Positions 25,746 through 34,688 are shown, counted from the stretch's first letter. The stretch: 53,651 nt of DNA from an uncultured Pelagibacteraceae bacterium (GCA_902581795.1 CACHPL010000004.1:1-53651), one strand, 5' to 3'. Made by a program: numbers and translations. The notes: generated by a model not told the origin, from the letters alone.

Positions 25746-26953
25746 TAACCTTTAACACTTCCTGCGGTTAATCCACTAACAAGATATTTTTCAAAATAAA
25801 CAAAAATTAAAAGTATAGGCAGTGTTACCACGACTGAACCAGCCATTAAGTATTGCCTAGGTGTTTCAGCGTCTCCTGTTAAATGATTAATGGCTCTGGA
25901 TAATGTAAAAGATTTAGGATTGTCCAAAAACATTAAAGAAAATAAAAATTCATTCCATGCTATCATAAAAACATATAAAGCAACAGATGCAATTGCAGGT
26001 AAACTTAAAGGGATTATAATTTTAATTATTATCCCAAACCAATTTTGTCCATCCATAAGACCAGCATCTTCGATTTCCTTTGGGATGCTTTTGAAATATC
26101 CTTGAAGCATATAAATAGCGACAGGTAACGTTGTGGCTGTATAGACTATTAGAAGCCCTTCAATTGAATTTCTTAATCCTAGCTGACTGAAGACGGTATA
26201 AAGAGGTATTACTAAAACAATGGCAGGGAACATGTATATAATCAATATTGATGTTGATAAAAAAGTTTTGCCAAAAAAGTTTAACCTAGCAACAGCATAA
26301 GCCGCTGGTATTGCAAAGATCAAAGTAATAATTACAGTTCCAATTGAGACTATAGAGCTTGTGAAAATATATCTTCCAAAGTCATATGTTTTAAAGATAA
26401 CTAGGTAAGATTTAAATTGCTCAGAAATATTTTTGGTAAAATCAATACTTAAATCTAAAGGATTATATAATAATGCCGCTTGTAATTTAAAACTTGTAAC
26501 AAACATTAAATAAAATGGAAACAAAATGATAAAAGCGAAAAATACAATCGCAAATAAAGATAAGAAGTCAAAAACGATTTTTTCAGATACAAAATCTTCT
26601 TTAAGATAATTTAAGTTATAATTTTTAACCCTATTTGTAAAAAATAAACTTATTAAAAGAATTCCAACATTATACCAAATTGGAGCACTTTCATTTATTG
26701 CAATATAAATAAAGGTAAATATCAGTGGTAGCACTATTATTTTAATTAGATGATTAATTCTTTTACCAATAAAAACAAGTGATAAACTTAATAATAAGGC
26801 TAAAAGAAAATTTATATTAAAATTTATTTCTGTTAACTTAAGTCCTTGAAGAGTTCCCATTATTTTCCAAATTGAACCTACTAACGTCAGAAAAATAGAT
26901 GATATAAATAAATAAATTAATAATGGTTTATATCTCATTTGCACGTTTTCCAA
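25745..26953 (-). CDS. CUT1 sugar ABC permease, MalG-like, with an extra N-terminal membrane region
   Basis: 402 residues against about 280 for MalG-type permeases. The C-terminal 270 residues are a standard permease: FPFYLMFVTSF, AIPAAYAVARLNFFGK, and the ATPase-contact EAA loop EIEDAGLMDGQNWFGIIIKI followed by PLSLPAIASVALYVF and a terminal GLTAGSVKG. Residues 1-135 form an additional hydrophobic region with about four predicted helices (for example LLIYLFISSIFLTLVGSIW and FLLALLLSLSLVFIG), not found in the textbook family. It overlaps the MalF-like gene by 26 bp and the glycosidase gene by 1 bp. Confidence 0.85.
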   Translation of the reverse strand: MENVQMRYKPLLIYLFISSIFLTLVGSIWKIMGTLQGLKLTEINFNINFLLALLLSLSLVFIGKRINHLIKIIVLPLIFTFIYIAINESAPIWYNVGILLISLFFTNRVKNYNLNYLKEDFVSEKIVFDFLSLFAIVFFAFIILFPFYLMFVTSFKLQAALLYNPLDLSIDFTKNISEQFKSYLVIFKTYDFGRYIFTSSIVSIGTVIITLIFAIPAAYAVARLNFFGKTFLSTSILIIYMFPAIVLVIPLYTVFSQLGLRNSIEGLLIVYTATTLPVAIYMLQGYFKSIPKEIEDAGLMDGQNWFGIIIKIIIPLSLPAIASVALYVFMIAWNEFLFSLMFLDNPKSFTLSRAINHLTGDAETPRQYLMAGSVVVTLPILLIFVYFEKYLVSGLTAGSVKG

Positions 26954-28187
26954 TCAATTTGAAATAAATAATCATAAAAATTATTAACAACATAACTATA
27001 ATAATTGAAACCGCTGACCCCATTCCTATGTTAGAAACAGCAAAGCCTTGTTGGTAAACATTTATTGGCAAAGTTCTTGTTCCTGATGCGCCCCCGGTTA
27101 AAAGAAAAATATCTTCAAATTTATTAAAATTCCAAATAAACCTAATCATAAATAAAATAGATAAAATTGCTGTTATCTGTGGCAAAGTAATATTAATAAA
27201 TTTTCTTAGTGGGCCAGCACCATCAACCTCAGCAGCTTCATACAAATCTTTGGGTACTGCCTGCAATCTCGCAAGAATAAACAAGAAGGCTAGAGGAAAA
27301 TATCTCCAAATCTCAAACATTATTACTGTAGTTAGTGCTAACCTTAATTTAATGTCAAAACCTAAAAGATTTAGTGTCATATACTTCTGACCCAATAAAT
27401 TTATCGGTTTATCAATAATTCCAAAATTAACTAATAAAGCATTTAAAGTCCCACTATTTGGATCTAACAATAATGTCCACGTATATGCTAACGCAACAAC
27501 AGGTCCGACATATGGAAACAGAAGAATACTCCTCATAAAAGTCCTTCCATAAAACTTTTGATTTACTAATTGTGCTGCAAACATACCAAAAATGATTGCA
27601 CCAACTGTTCCAAAAAAAGTAAAATAAAAAGTAGTTAGTAATAAATCTAAAAATTCACTTTCATTAAAAACTTGTTTAAAATTCTTTAAGGTAAATTTGG
27701 TAGTTAATAAAATATTGTCAGCATCGCCTGATAGTTTGGGTTTTTGAGATTTAATGGTATTTTTATCAATTACATCATTATTAATATTTTGAATAACAAT
27801 CTCAAAACTTTCCCTATATTTAGCTTCCCAGTTACCAAAATCACATTTAATTTTTTTTGATTTAAATTCGCATCTCGAGTCAAGATCAACAGGTTCAATA
27901 TTTCTTGGTAAATTATCTGAAAATTTAATATTATTAATATCTTCAATTAGTGAACTGTTCCTTAGTTTATAAACTATTTTTAATTTGGTTTTATCTTCAG
28001 GAATACTTTTTACTATCTTTTTTGCTCTTGGCTCGGGAATTCTAATATCTTTTAATTGTACTTCTTTAAAACTTATCCAAATGTTTGCAAAAATTGGAAA
28101 TAATACTATAGCGAAAACTAAAAATACCGCCGGTAATAAAAGCGTGTAAGCTGTTCTTTTTTCTATTTTTGATAATGTATCGTTCAT
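26928..28187 (-). CDS. CUT1 sugar ABC permease, MalF-like, with a periplasmic beta-sandwich-like insert
   Basis: 419 residues. TM1 is at about 14-40 (TAYTLLLPAVFLVFAIVLFP), then an insert of about 105 residues (52-155) precedes the second helix. The insert resembles DUF11-type beta-sandwich repeats: KLKIVYKLRNSS, FSDNLPRNIEPV, a Cys pair in SRCEFKSKKIKCDFGNW, and SFEIVIQNIN. E. coli MalF also has a periplasmic loop here but not of this sequence type. The rest is a normal permease with the EAA loop VPKDLYEAAEVDGAGPLRKF and TLPQITAILSILFMIRF. The start codon is directly preceded by a strong hairpin (28189-28223). Confidence 0.87.
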   Translation of the reverse strand: MNDTLSKIEKRTAYTLLLPAVFLVFAIVLFPIFANIWISFKEVQLKDIRIPEPRAKKIVKSIPEDKTKLKIVYKLRNSSLIEDINNIKFSDNLPRNIEPVDLDSRCEFKSKKIKCDFGNWEAKYRESFEIVIQNINNDVIDKNTIKSQKPKLSGDADNILLTTKFTLKNFKQVFNESEFLDLLLTTFYFTFFGTVGAIIFGMFAAQLVNQKFYGRTFMRSILLFPYVGPVVALAYTWTLLLDPNSGTLNALLVNFGIIDKPINLLGQKYMTLNLLGFDIKLRLALTTVIMFEIWRYFPLAFLFILARLQAVPKDLYEAAEVDGAGPLRKFINITLPQITAILSILFMIRFIWNFNKFEDIFLLTGGASGTRTLPINVYQQGFAVSNIGMGSAVSIIIVMLLIIFMIIYFKLIGKRANEI

Positions 28188-28188
28188 A

Positions 28189-28223
28189 TAAAAAGCGGAT
28201 AATATTATATTACCCGCTTTTTA
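28189..28223 (-). terminator. Hairpin with U-tract between binding-protein and permease genes
   Basis: On the minus strand a stem of about 15 pairs (core AAAAGCGG/CCGCTTTT, one A-C mismatch, then TAATA/TATTA) with a 3-nt loop is followed by a T-run, ending 1 nt before the permease ATG. It looks like an intrinsic terminator or attenuator and could also mask the permease ribosome binding region, lowering permease relative to binding protein. Confidence 0.7.
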
Positions 28224-28235
28224 AAAATATTCTTA

Positions 28236-29558
28236 CTAAAATTTAGCTAATTCAGCGTTGATTTTATCAACTGCTTCGTCTGCTGAAATTTGATCATCAA
28301 TAAATTCTCTTGTGATTCTATTTAAGAATTGTGCATTAATGATTTTTGATGCTCTAGAAAGCTCACCTTCTTTAACGCCCCATCTGTTAGCGGTATCTAA
28401 ACCTGCAACAATGTTATTAATAACATCGCCAGAATAAAGTTCTGTTAAAGGTTTCTTTCTATCAACACCAACTGGGAGTTTACTCCAAGCTTTTGTAAAC
28501 GCAGCTGGATCACTAGCATTTCCTCTTCTTACAGGAAATTTACCTTCTGGTGCGATAGATAATGTAGCTGTGTAACCTTCATCCATTGAGTATTCGATGA
28601 ATTTTTTAGCTTCATCAGTATCAGCATCAGCAGTAATACCAAAATATCTAACATCAGCCCAAGCAGCACCTTTTTTATTATCTGGTCCACTAAAGTTTGT
28701 AATGAATCCAGTTTTTGATGCAAGTTCCGGTGATGTTGGATCGCTATTTATTGTTGGAGGAGCAGAGTCTCTAAGACCAGCTAATTCATCCATAATAAAT
28801 GGTGACCAAATAATCATTGGTGTTTTACCAGCAAAGTAAAGTGCTCTAGATTGTTTCCAGAATAGTTCTCCTGGAGGGCTAGCTTTTGCTAGTTCTTTGT
28901 AAAATACTAAAGCGTTTTTTAATTCTTTACCTTGTTTTCTAGTCCCGCCCTTTTTAACAAAATTAACTCCGTTAGCTAAAAGCACGTGTTCTAGTACTTG
29001 GCTCATAAAGTTTTCATCTGTTTTTGTAGCAGCAACGAATCCAAATCTGTCAGCATTAGATAAAGCTTTTACAGCTTTAGAAATGTTTTCATAATTTGTT
29101 GGTGGTTGAAGATTAAATTCTTTGAATAAATCTTTTCTGTAAACAACCATCTGTGTCCACCCATCAACTGGTACAGCAGCGATTTTTCCACCTTTTTTTG
29201 CCATGTTAAGTGCGCCTGGAGCAAAAGTATCTTTGCCCAAAGATTTAACAACTGCATTGTTAGCATTAACATCTAATATTCCAGCTTCTGCCCATGGTAA
29301 TACGTACTGAAGTGTATGATAGATCACATCAGGTAGATCACCTGCAGCAGCTGCAGCTGTAGCTCTTTTTCCAAGATCTTTTTCTTCAACAGGAATTACT
29401 TCTACGCTAATACCTGACTTTGCTTCAAAAGCTTTAGCCATTGCTTTTTGCTTTTCCATCCTTGCTGGCTGCACTTCCGTTGTCCAGAATGTAATTCCAG
29501 CATAGCTAGAGTTAGCAAAAAAAGTGAATGCAATTAAATAAATTAATATTTTTCTCAT
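28236..29558 (-). CDS. Extracellular solute-binding protein, family 1 (CUT1 sugar importer)
   Basis: 440 residues with a clear signal peptide (MRKILIYLIAFTFFANSSYA). The mature chain is a cluster B/D binding protein: FWTTEVQPARMEKQKAMAKA, VIPVEEKDLGKRATAAAAAG, LPDVIYHTLQYVLPWAEAGI and GGKIAAVPVDGWTQMVVYRK are typical of oligosaccharide or glycoside binders. It is the first gene of the minus-strand importer operon and is separated from the permeases by an attenuator-like hairpin. A GGGG Shine-Dalgarno-like stretch lies 6 nt before the ATG. The ligand is not determinable, but the downstream glycosidase suggests an alpha-glycoside. Confidence 0.92.
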   Translation of the reverse strand: MRKILIYLIAFTFFANSSYAGITFWTTEVQPARMEKQKAMAKAFEAKSGISVEVIPVEEKDLGKRATAAAAAGDLPDVIYHTLQYVLPWAEAGILDVNANNAVVKSLGKDTFAPGALNMAKKGGKIAAVPVDGWTQMVVYRKDLFKEFNLQPPTNYENISKAVKALSNADRFGFVAATKTDENFMSQVLEHVLLANGVNFVKKGGTRKQGKELKNALVFYKELAKASPPGELFWKQSRALYFAGKTPMIIWSPFIMDELAGLRDSAPPTINSDPTSPELASKTGFITNFSGPDNKKGAAWADVRYFGITADADTDEAKKFIEYSMDEGYTATLSIAPEGKFPVRRGNASDPAAFTKAWSKLPVGVDRKKPLTELYSGDVINNIVAGLDTANRWGVKEGELSRASKIINAQFLNRITREFIDDQISADEAVDKINAELAKF

Positions 29559-29574
29559 TTTTTACCCCTTATTT

Positions 29575-29603
29575 ATTATTTTTTTAACGTGAAAACCTAC
29601 CAA
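29575..29603 (-). promoter_or_regulatory. Candidate promoter of the CUT1 binding-protein operon
   Basis: -35 TTGGTA (29598-29603), 17-nt spacer, -10 AATAAT (29575-29580). It gives a leader of about ten bases carrying the GGGG ribosome-binding stretch. Confidence 0.4.
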
Positions 29604-29653
29604 ATTTATGGAGATAATAAACCCAAAAAAAAAAATATGGCGGCTATGCAATT

Positions 29654-29682
29654 TTTACATTAATTTAATTTAAGATTAAAAT
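29654..29682 (+). promoter_or_regulatory. Candidate promoter of the CUT1 ATPase gene
   Basis: -35 TTTACA (29654-29659), 17-nt spacer, -10 TAAAAT (29677-29682), both five of six to consensus. The leader to the ATG at 29722 would be about 33 nt. Confidence 0.5.
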
Positions 29683-29721
29683 GATAATTAATAAAAATTA
29701 AAACTTCAGGTTGTAAATTTT

Positions 29722-30777
29722 ATGGCAGTTATTGAATTAAATAATATAGAAAAATCATTTGGAAAAAACAAAGTAATAAATAATTTTAATATAAAAATTA
29801 ATGATGGAGAATTTGTGGTTTTAGTTGGTCCATCAGGTTGTGGTAAATCGACTCTTCTTAGAATGATTTCGGGTCTAGAGTCAATTGACAAAGGTGATAT
29901 TTATTTAAATGAAAAATTAATAAACAATTTAATTCCATCAAAAAGAGGAATTGCCATGGTTTTTCAATCTTACGCACTGTATCCACATATGAATGTTTAT
30001 GAGAATATGTCATTTGGACTGAAGAATGAAAAACTTTCAAAAAATGAAATTAACAATAAGGTTAATGAAGCAGCAAAAACACTTCAAATCGAAGATTTGC
30101 TTGAAAGAAAACCCAAACAACTTTCAGGAGGACAAAGACAAAGGGTAGCCATTGGTAGAGCAATAACAAGAAATCCCAAGCTTTTTTTATTTGATGAACC
30201 TCTTTCAAATCTTGATGCGGCACTTAGATCGGAAATGAGAGTTGAAATTTCAAAGCTTCATAAAAAACTTAATACCAATATGATTTATGTAACACATGAT
30301 CAAGTTGAGGCAATGACATTAGCAGATAAAATAGTCATACTAAACAAAGGAAACATTGAACAATTTGGAGCACCAAATGAAATTTATAAAAATCCAAATA
30401 ATGTTTTTGTTGCAGAGTTTATTGGCACGCCGAAAATGAATATATTAAAAATAAGTAAAGATAAAATATTAAATAAAAATACTATAAGATTATTTGATAA
30501 CGAAATAAGATTTGATAAATATAAATTTCATGGTGATATTTATTTAGGTATAAGGCCTGAAGATATAATTTTAAATTCGAATAATCAGATAAAGTTACAA
30601 ATTAAAATTGATTTGGTTGAAAATTTGGGTTTTGAGAAAATAATTCATTCATCAATATTTAATAATGACTTTATTATCAAGACATCTGAAAATTTTTCAA
30701 ATGAACTTAGTGAAATATCATTTAATAAAGAAAAGATTTATTTATTTGATAAATATAAAAATAGAATTAGAAGTTAA
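29722..30777 (+). CDS. CUT1 sugar ABC transporter ATPase (MalK/UgpC type)
   Basis: 351 residues. Walker A VGPSGCGKSTLLRM, Q-loop MVFQSYALYPHM, signature QLSGGQRQRVAIGRAI, Walker B LFLFDEPLSNLDAALR and switch His in YVTHDQVEAM are intact. The region after about residue 235 (EFIGTPKMNIL, YLGIRPEDI) is the TOBE/MOP regulatory domain of MalK-like ATPases. It is transcribed divergently from the binding-protein operon over 163 bp and is the only CUT1-type ATPase in the window, so it most likely energises that importer. The 3' end overlaps the convergent ROK gene by 4 bp. Confidence 0.93.
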   Translation: MAVIELNNIEKSFGKNKVINNFNIKINDGEFVVLVGPSGCGKSTLLRMISGLESIDKGDIYLNEKLINNLIPSKRGIAMVFQSYALYPHMNVYENMSFGLKNEKLSKNEINNKVNEAAKTLQIEDLLERKPKQLSGGQRQRVAIGRAITRNPKLFLFDEPLSNLDAALRSEMRVEISKLHKKLNTNMIYVTHDQVEAMTLADKIVILNKGNIEQFGAPNEIYKNPNNVFVAEFIGTPKMNILKISKDKILNKNTIRLFDNEIRFDKYKFHGDIYLGIRPEDIILNSNNQIKLQIKIDLVENLGFEKIIHSSIFNNDFIIKTSENFSNELSEISFNKEKIYLFDKYKNRIRS

Positions 30778-31679
30778 ATAAGATTTTGTCTTCCGAGCAA
30801 TGCTGCTCCCCTAACCCCACTAGCATCTCCGTATATAGGTTTTAAAAAAACTGTTTTAAGACTTTTTTCATTAAGATAAGAAGATGTAATTAATTTTAGT
30901 TCCTCAAGGAAATCTATTTCGTTTGAAACACCACCTCCAAATACTATAGCGTCAGGGTCAATAGTTGTTATTATTATCACAAGACTTCTCGCAAGTTGAT
31001 CCTTATAAATGTTTATAAATTTAACTGCATTATTATTTTTTTTACGGTATTCAGAAAAAATTTCTTTAGCGGATAATTCTTTATTAAATAGATTAAGATA
31101 ATTTTTTTCAATTGATTTTCCTGATAAGTATCCCTCAATTCTTTGTGAGAAATCAAAATTTTTAGATTTTTCTATATTTGTTTTAATTTCTTTTATTGGC
31201 ATTTGATTGAGGCTCCATTCACCACCTAATCCATTTGCACCAGAAACAATCTTCTTATTTATAACCAAACCACCTCCACATCCTGAGCCTAAAATTATTC
31301 CAAAAACACTGTTATAATGCCTTGCGGCTCCATCGATTGCTTCTGACAAACTAAAACAATTTGCATCATTTTCTGAAAATACATCATTTTTTATTTTCTT
31401 TTTTAATTCACTTATTAAACTTTGATTGTTAAGCCATAAGGAATTATGTGCATTTTTTATCATTCCTGTTGAACTATCTAAATTTCCGGGGTGACATATA
31501 CCTACAACAAATTTTGATTTATATTTTTTTTCTAAATTATCAATAATTTCTGTTATCAAAATTATTGTATCAGAAAAATTTTTAGGAGTTTTTGATCTAT
31601 TTCTCTCTAATTCTTTATTGTTATTATCTAATAAGACATACTCAATTTTTGTTGCTCCAAGATCTATGCCGATTTGCAT
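30774..31679 (-). CDS. ROK-family sugar kinase without the zinc motif
   Basis: 301 residues. ATP loop IGIDLGATKIEYVLLD, the catalytic Asp in SENDANCFSLSEA, GSGCGGGLVINKKIVSGANG and the C-terminal FGGGVSNEIDFLEEL are ROK hallmarks. The canonical zinc site is missing: the usual Gly-His after GEW reads GGEWSLNQMP, and the CxCGxxGCxE cluster is absent. It is the last gene of the CUT2 importer operon (1-bp overlap with the ATPase), the same order as the frcBCAK fructose operon of rhizobia, so it probably phosphorylates the imported hexose. The substrate is inferred; phosphorylation in the inositol pathway (normally PfkB-type IolC) is less likely. Confidence 0.87.
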   Translation of the reverse strand: MQIGIDLGATKIEYVLLDNNNKELERNRSKTPKNFSDTIILITEIIDNLEKKYKSKFVVGICHPGNLDSSTGMIKNAHNSLWLNNQSLISELKKKIKNDVFSENDANCFSLSEAIDGAARHYNSVFGIILGSGCGGGLVINKKIVSGANGLGGEWSLNQMPIKEIKTNIEKSKNFDFSQRIEGYLSGKSIEKNYLNLFNKELSAKEIFSEYRKKNNNAVKFINIYKDQLARSLVIIITTIDPDAIVFGGGVSNEIDFLEELKLITSSYLNEKSLKTVFLKPIYGDASGVRGAALLGRQNLI

Positions 31680-32473
31680 TAATTTTTCGAAGTCCTGTCA
31701 ATTTCTTTTAATTCCACTTCAAGTTTATTTAATTCTTCGCCACCTGCCATCATACTTAAAAGTTTTTCTCTTGATAAATCTTTTTTTTCAAATGTACCCA
31801 TGCTTTTACCCCTGTTTAGAATAGTAAAACTATTTCCAACCGGATAAGCATGATGAACGTTGTGTGTAATTAAAATTACCCCTAAGCCTGATGCTGCTGC
31901 TTTTACTATATATTTTAAAACAACTGATGCTTGGTGAACTCCTAGTGCTGATGTCGGTTCATCTAGAATTAAAACTTTTGCACCAAAATAAATTGCTCTA
32001 GAGATTGCAAGGCATTGTCTTTCCCCGCCTGACATTGTGCCAACAGCCTGTGAAGGATCTCTAATATCAATACCAATTTGCCCCATTCTTTCTGAAGCTA
32101 TGTCGTTAGCTTTTTTAACATCGAAAACTTTAAAAGGACCAACACCTTTCATAGGTTCTCTTCCCATAAAAAAATTTCTTGTAACGCTCATCAAAGAAAC
32201 CAAAGCCAGATCTTGGTAAACTGTAGCTATACCCAAATCTAGTGCGTCTCTGGGTGAGTCAAAAACGGTTTTTTTACCTTCAACAATAATTTCTCCCTCG
32301 TTTGGCTTGTGAACACCAGAAAGAGTTTTTATTAAAGTTGATTTACCCGCTCCATTATCGCCAAGTAAGCACATTATTTGACCTTTTTTCACATGCATCG
32401 TCACATCTTTTAATGCGATTACAGATCCAAAAAATTTACTAATATTGTTAAATTCAACTAAATTTTTTGACAT
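31679..32473 (-). CDS. CUT2 sugar ABC transporter ATPase (FrcA-like, single domain)
   Basis: 264 residues with one nucleotide-binding domain, as in FrcA rather than the duplicated RbsA/MglA type. Walker [21 protein letters not shown]-loop [14 protein letters not shown], signature [16 protein letters not shown], Walker [13 protein letters not shown] and switch His in ILITHNVHH are present. It overlaps the permease stop and the ROK start by 1 bp each. Together with the binding protein and permease it forms a complete importer for a pentose, hexose or cyclitol. Confidence 0.9.
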   Translation of the reverse strand: MSKNLVEFNNISKFFGSVIALKDVTMHVKKGQIMCLLGDNGAGKSTLIKTLSGVHKPNEGEIIVEGKKTVFDSPRDALDLGIATVYQDLALVSLMSVTRNFFMGREPMKGVGPFKVFDVKKANDIASERMGQIGIDIRDPSQAVGTMSGGERQCLAISRAIYFGAKVLILDEPTSALGVHQASVVLKYIVKAAASGLGVILITHNVHHAYPVGNSFTILNRGKSMGTFEKKDLSREKLLSMMAGGEELNKLEVELKEIDRTSKN

Positions 32474-33591
32474 TATTTATTCTCTGTAACCCTTCTTCTT
32501 ATAAAATTGTTGAATATAACAGCAATTAACATCATTCCTCCTAAAAAAACTTTAAACCAGTCTGTATCAACATCTGTATAGTAAATGCCCATAGAAACTG
32601 TTCCAAATATTAATGCACCAAACGCAGCCCCAATTGCAGAACCATATCCCCCTGTCAACAAACATCCGCCAACTACAGCAGCAACAATAGCTTCTAATTC
32701 TTTTAAGAAACCTCTCATTGTGTCAGCTGACCCAGCATCTAAAACCTGAACACAAGCATAAATAGTAGCTGCAACCGCTGTTCCTATAAACAAGCTTATT
32801 TTAACCCTGCCAACTGGAACTCCAACATTTCTTGCTCCAAGTTTGTCTCCTCCTGAAGCGAATATCCAATTTCCATATCTAGTTTTCATTAATAACCATG
32901 TTGCAAAAATTGTCATTCCGACCCACCACAAAACTGATGCGGGAATACCTGTGGCTAAAGGTGTTCCATCTTGTCTTAACGCTATTAGACCTAATGAACC
33001 TAGCCATGTAAAAACTCCCTTAAATGCATCCGCAGAAAAAATCCATGCGATTGGATCATTTTCAATAAGTACTCTTAAACCCGGAACCTGTGTTCTACCT
33101 GTAATTAATCTAGTTAAAGCTAAAGTTGCTCCACGTAAAATAAAAAGCATTGCAAGTGTTACAATAAAAGATGGTAAACCTGTTCTAACTACTAGTATAC
33201 CATTTGCATATCCAACAAGAACAGCCATGGAGAAAGCAAATAGAATACTCGACCATAATGGCCAGCCCCAATAAATTGCTGGTATAGCTATACATATACC
33301 AGCAAAACCAATCATGGATCCAACTGATAAATCAAATTCTCCACCTATCATTAAAAGTGCTGCTGCAATCGCAATTATTCCAAGATTAGATGAGACCTCT
33401 AAAAAATTGATTGTTCCATATGCACTAAACATTCCAGTATCACCCGCAACTATACCAAAAAAAATAAATACAAGAACTGATCCACCAAGTGCGCCGAGTT
33501 CTGGTCTGTTTAATAAAACTTTTAAATTTGAAACCTTACGTAATCTTTCGTCTTTAGATTTATTCTGAATGCTTTTTGACTTAACTGACAT
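32473..33591 (-). CDS. CUT2 sugar ABC permease (FrcC/RbsC-like)
   Basis: 372 residues, about ten helices. Typical blocks are [60 protein letters not shown] and [20 protein letters not shown], where the last Gly-rich loop contacts the ATPase. The N-terminal 30 residues are charged and cytosolic. The gene is separated from its binding-protein gene by an intrinsic-terminator-like hairpin and overlaps the ATPase gene by 1 bp. Confidence 0.92.
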   Translation of the reverse strand: MSVKSKSIQNKSKDERLRKVSNLKVLLNRPELGALGGSVLVFIFFGIVAGDTGMFSAYGTINFLEVSSNLGIIAIAAALLMIGGEFDLSVGSMIGFAGICIAIPAIYWGWPLWSSILFAFSMAVLVGYANGILVVRTGLPSFIVTLAMLFILRGATLALTRLITGRTQVPGLRVLIENDPIAWIFSADAFKGVFTWLGSLGLIALRQDGTPLATGIPASVLWWVGMTIFATWLLMKTRYGNWIFASGGDKLGARNVGVPVGRVKISLFIGTAVAATIYACVQVLDAGSADTMRGFLKELEAIVAAVVGGCLLTGGYGSAIGAAFGALIFGTVSMGIYYTDVDTDWFKVFLGGMMLIAVIFNNFIRRRVTENK

Positions 33592-33613
33592 ATTTATTTG
33601 CTTTTGTTAAAAA

Positions 33614-33643
33614 AAAAGGCCTGGCTTTAAAACCAGGCCTTTT
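33614..33643 (-). terminator. Strong intrinsic-terminator-like hairpin after the CUT2 binding-protein gene
   Basis: Perfect 11-bp stem AAAAGGCCTGG/CCAGGCCTTTT with an 8-nt loop, followed on the minus strand by a run of about ten T. It begins about 10 bp after the binding-protein stop and ends 22 bp before the permease start. It probably allows partial read-through, keeping binding protein in excess. Confidence 0.85.
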
Positions 33644-33653
33644 AAAATTATTT

Positions 33654-34574
33654 TTATCTATAACCTTGTGCTGCCCACTTAATTACTTTGCTAGCATTTT
33701 GTGGCGTAACGAAACCAGGTCCCGTCATAACAACGCCAGCTGGCATTGTTCCCCATCTCATATACTGAGCAAATATAGCTATAGGCAAATATCCTTGAAG
33801 ATATTGTTGTTGGTCAATTAAGAACTCAACTTCTCCAGCTGCAGCAGCTTTAAGCATTCCTGGTGACATATCAAATGTTCCAAGTTTAATGCTGCCAGTT
33901 TTACCAGCAGATTTGATTGCTTTTAGAGCCGCTTCTCCAGAAAGTCCTGCACCTAAAGTTAGAATAGTATCTACTCCACCTAGTTTAGCAGCAACAGCTT
34001 TTTGAATTTCTGTTGGGTCATTTGATGTACCAAGTATTTCTACTGAACCACCAAACCCTTTTTTGAAACCAGCGCATCTTCTATCAAGTGCTACGTTACC
34101 TACTTCATGGTTAACGCACAGTGCTTTTTTTCCACCAGCTGCTTTCATTTTTTGACCGCCACCTACACCTGCTTCAAACTCAGTTTGTCCTACGTGAGCG
34201 CTAATACCTAATTTAGCAAAGTCGTCTGAACCAGAGTTCATTGATACCACTGGTATTCCAGCAGCGATTGCAGCTTTAACTGATTTTCCTAGAGCCGCAG
34301 CATCAGGCAATGTGATTACAATTCCTTTTGGTTTTTGTGAAACAGCATTGTCAATTAATTTTGCCATTTCAACCATGTCGAATGTACCCGGAGCAGTATA
34401 CTTACATTTGATTTTCATATCTTTACAAGCAGAATCGACTCCATTTTTAGCAACCGACCAGAAAGGATCGTTAGCTTGTCCATGTGAAACTACAATCACG
34501 TCTATTGCAAAAGACGCAACAGACATAGTTATCCACGAAAGAAAAGCCAATATAGTTAAATATATTTTTCTCAT
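33654..34574 (-). CDS. Periplasmic sugar/cyclitol-binding protein (CUT2 importer)
   Basis: About 306 residues, Peripla_BP_4 type. I start at the ATG at 34574 rather than 34589: GGGGAG lies 3 nt upstream of it, and it begins directly with the signal peptide (KIYLTILAFLSWITMSVASF). The mature protein starts IDVIVVSHGQANDPFWSVAK, with APGTFDMVEMAKLIDNAV, GIPVVSMNSGSDDF and GHVGQTE-like contacts (ISAHVGQTEFEAGVGGG) as in ribose/fructose/inositol binders. It is followed by a strong hairpin, then the permease, ATPase and ROK kinase genes. iolG lies 99 bp upstream on the same strand, so inositol is one candidate ligand, fructose or another hexose the other. Confidence 0.9.
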   Translation of the reverse strand: MRKIYLTILAFLSWITMSVASFAIDVIVVSHGQANDPFWSVAKNGVDSACKDMKIKCKYTAPGTFDMVEMAKLIDNAVSQKPKGIVITLPDAAALGKSVKAAIAAGIPVVSMNSGSDDFAKLGISAHVGQTEFEAGVGGGQKMKAAGGKKALCVNHEVGNVALDRRCAGFKKGFGGSVEILGTSNDPTEIQKAVAAKLGGVDTILTLGAGLSGEAALKAIKSAGKTGSIKLGTFDMSPGMLKAAAAGEVEFLIDQQQYLQGYLPIAIFAQYMRWGTMPAGVVMTGPGFVTPQNASKVIKWAAQGYR

Positions 34575-34688
34575 ATTCTCCCCTATCATTGTTATTACAA
34601 TTTATTAATATTATTTCATTTAAGCAAAAAAAAGATTAAATGAAAAGATAAGGTTTTTTTATTTCAACCTTAGGTTTAAAAATTATTA

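Noticed and set aside
32843-33274. 143-codon open frame antisense to the CUT2 permease gene
   Set aside because: Shadow of the permease; composition follows the opposite-strand codons and no homology is recognisable.
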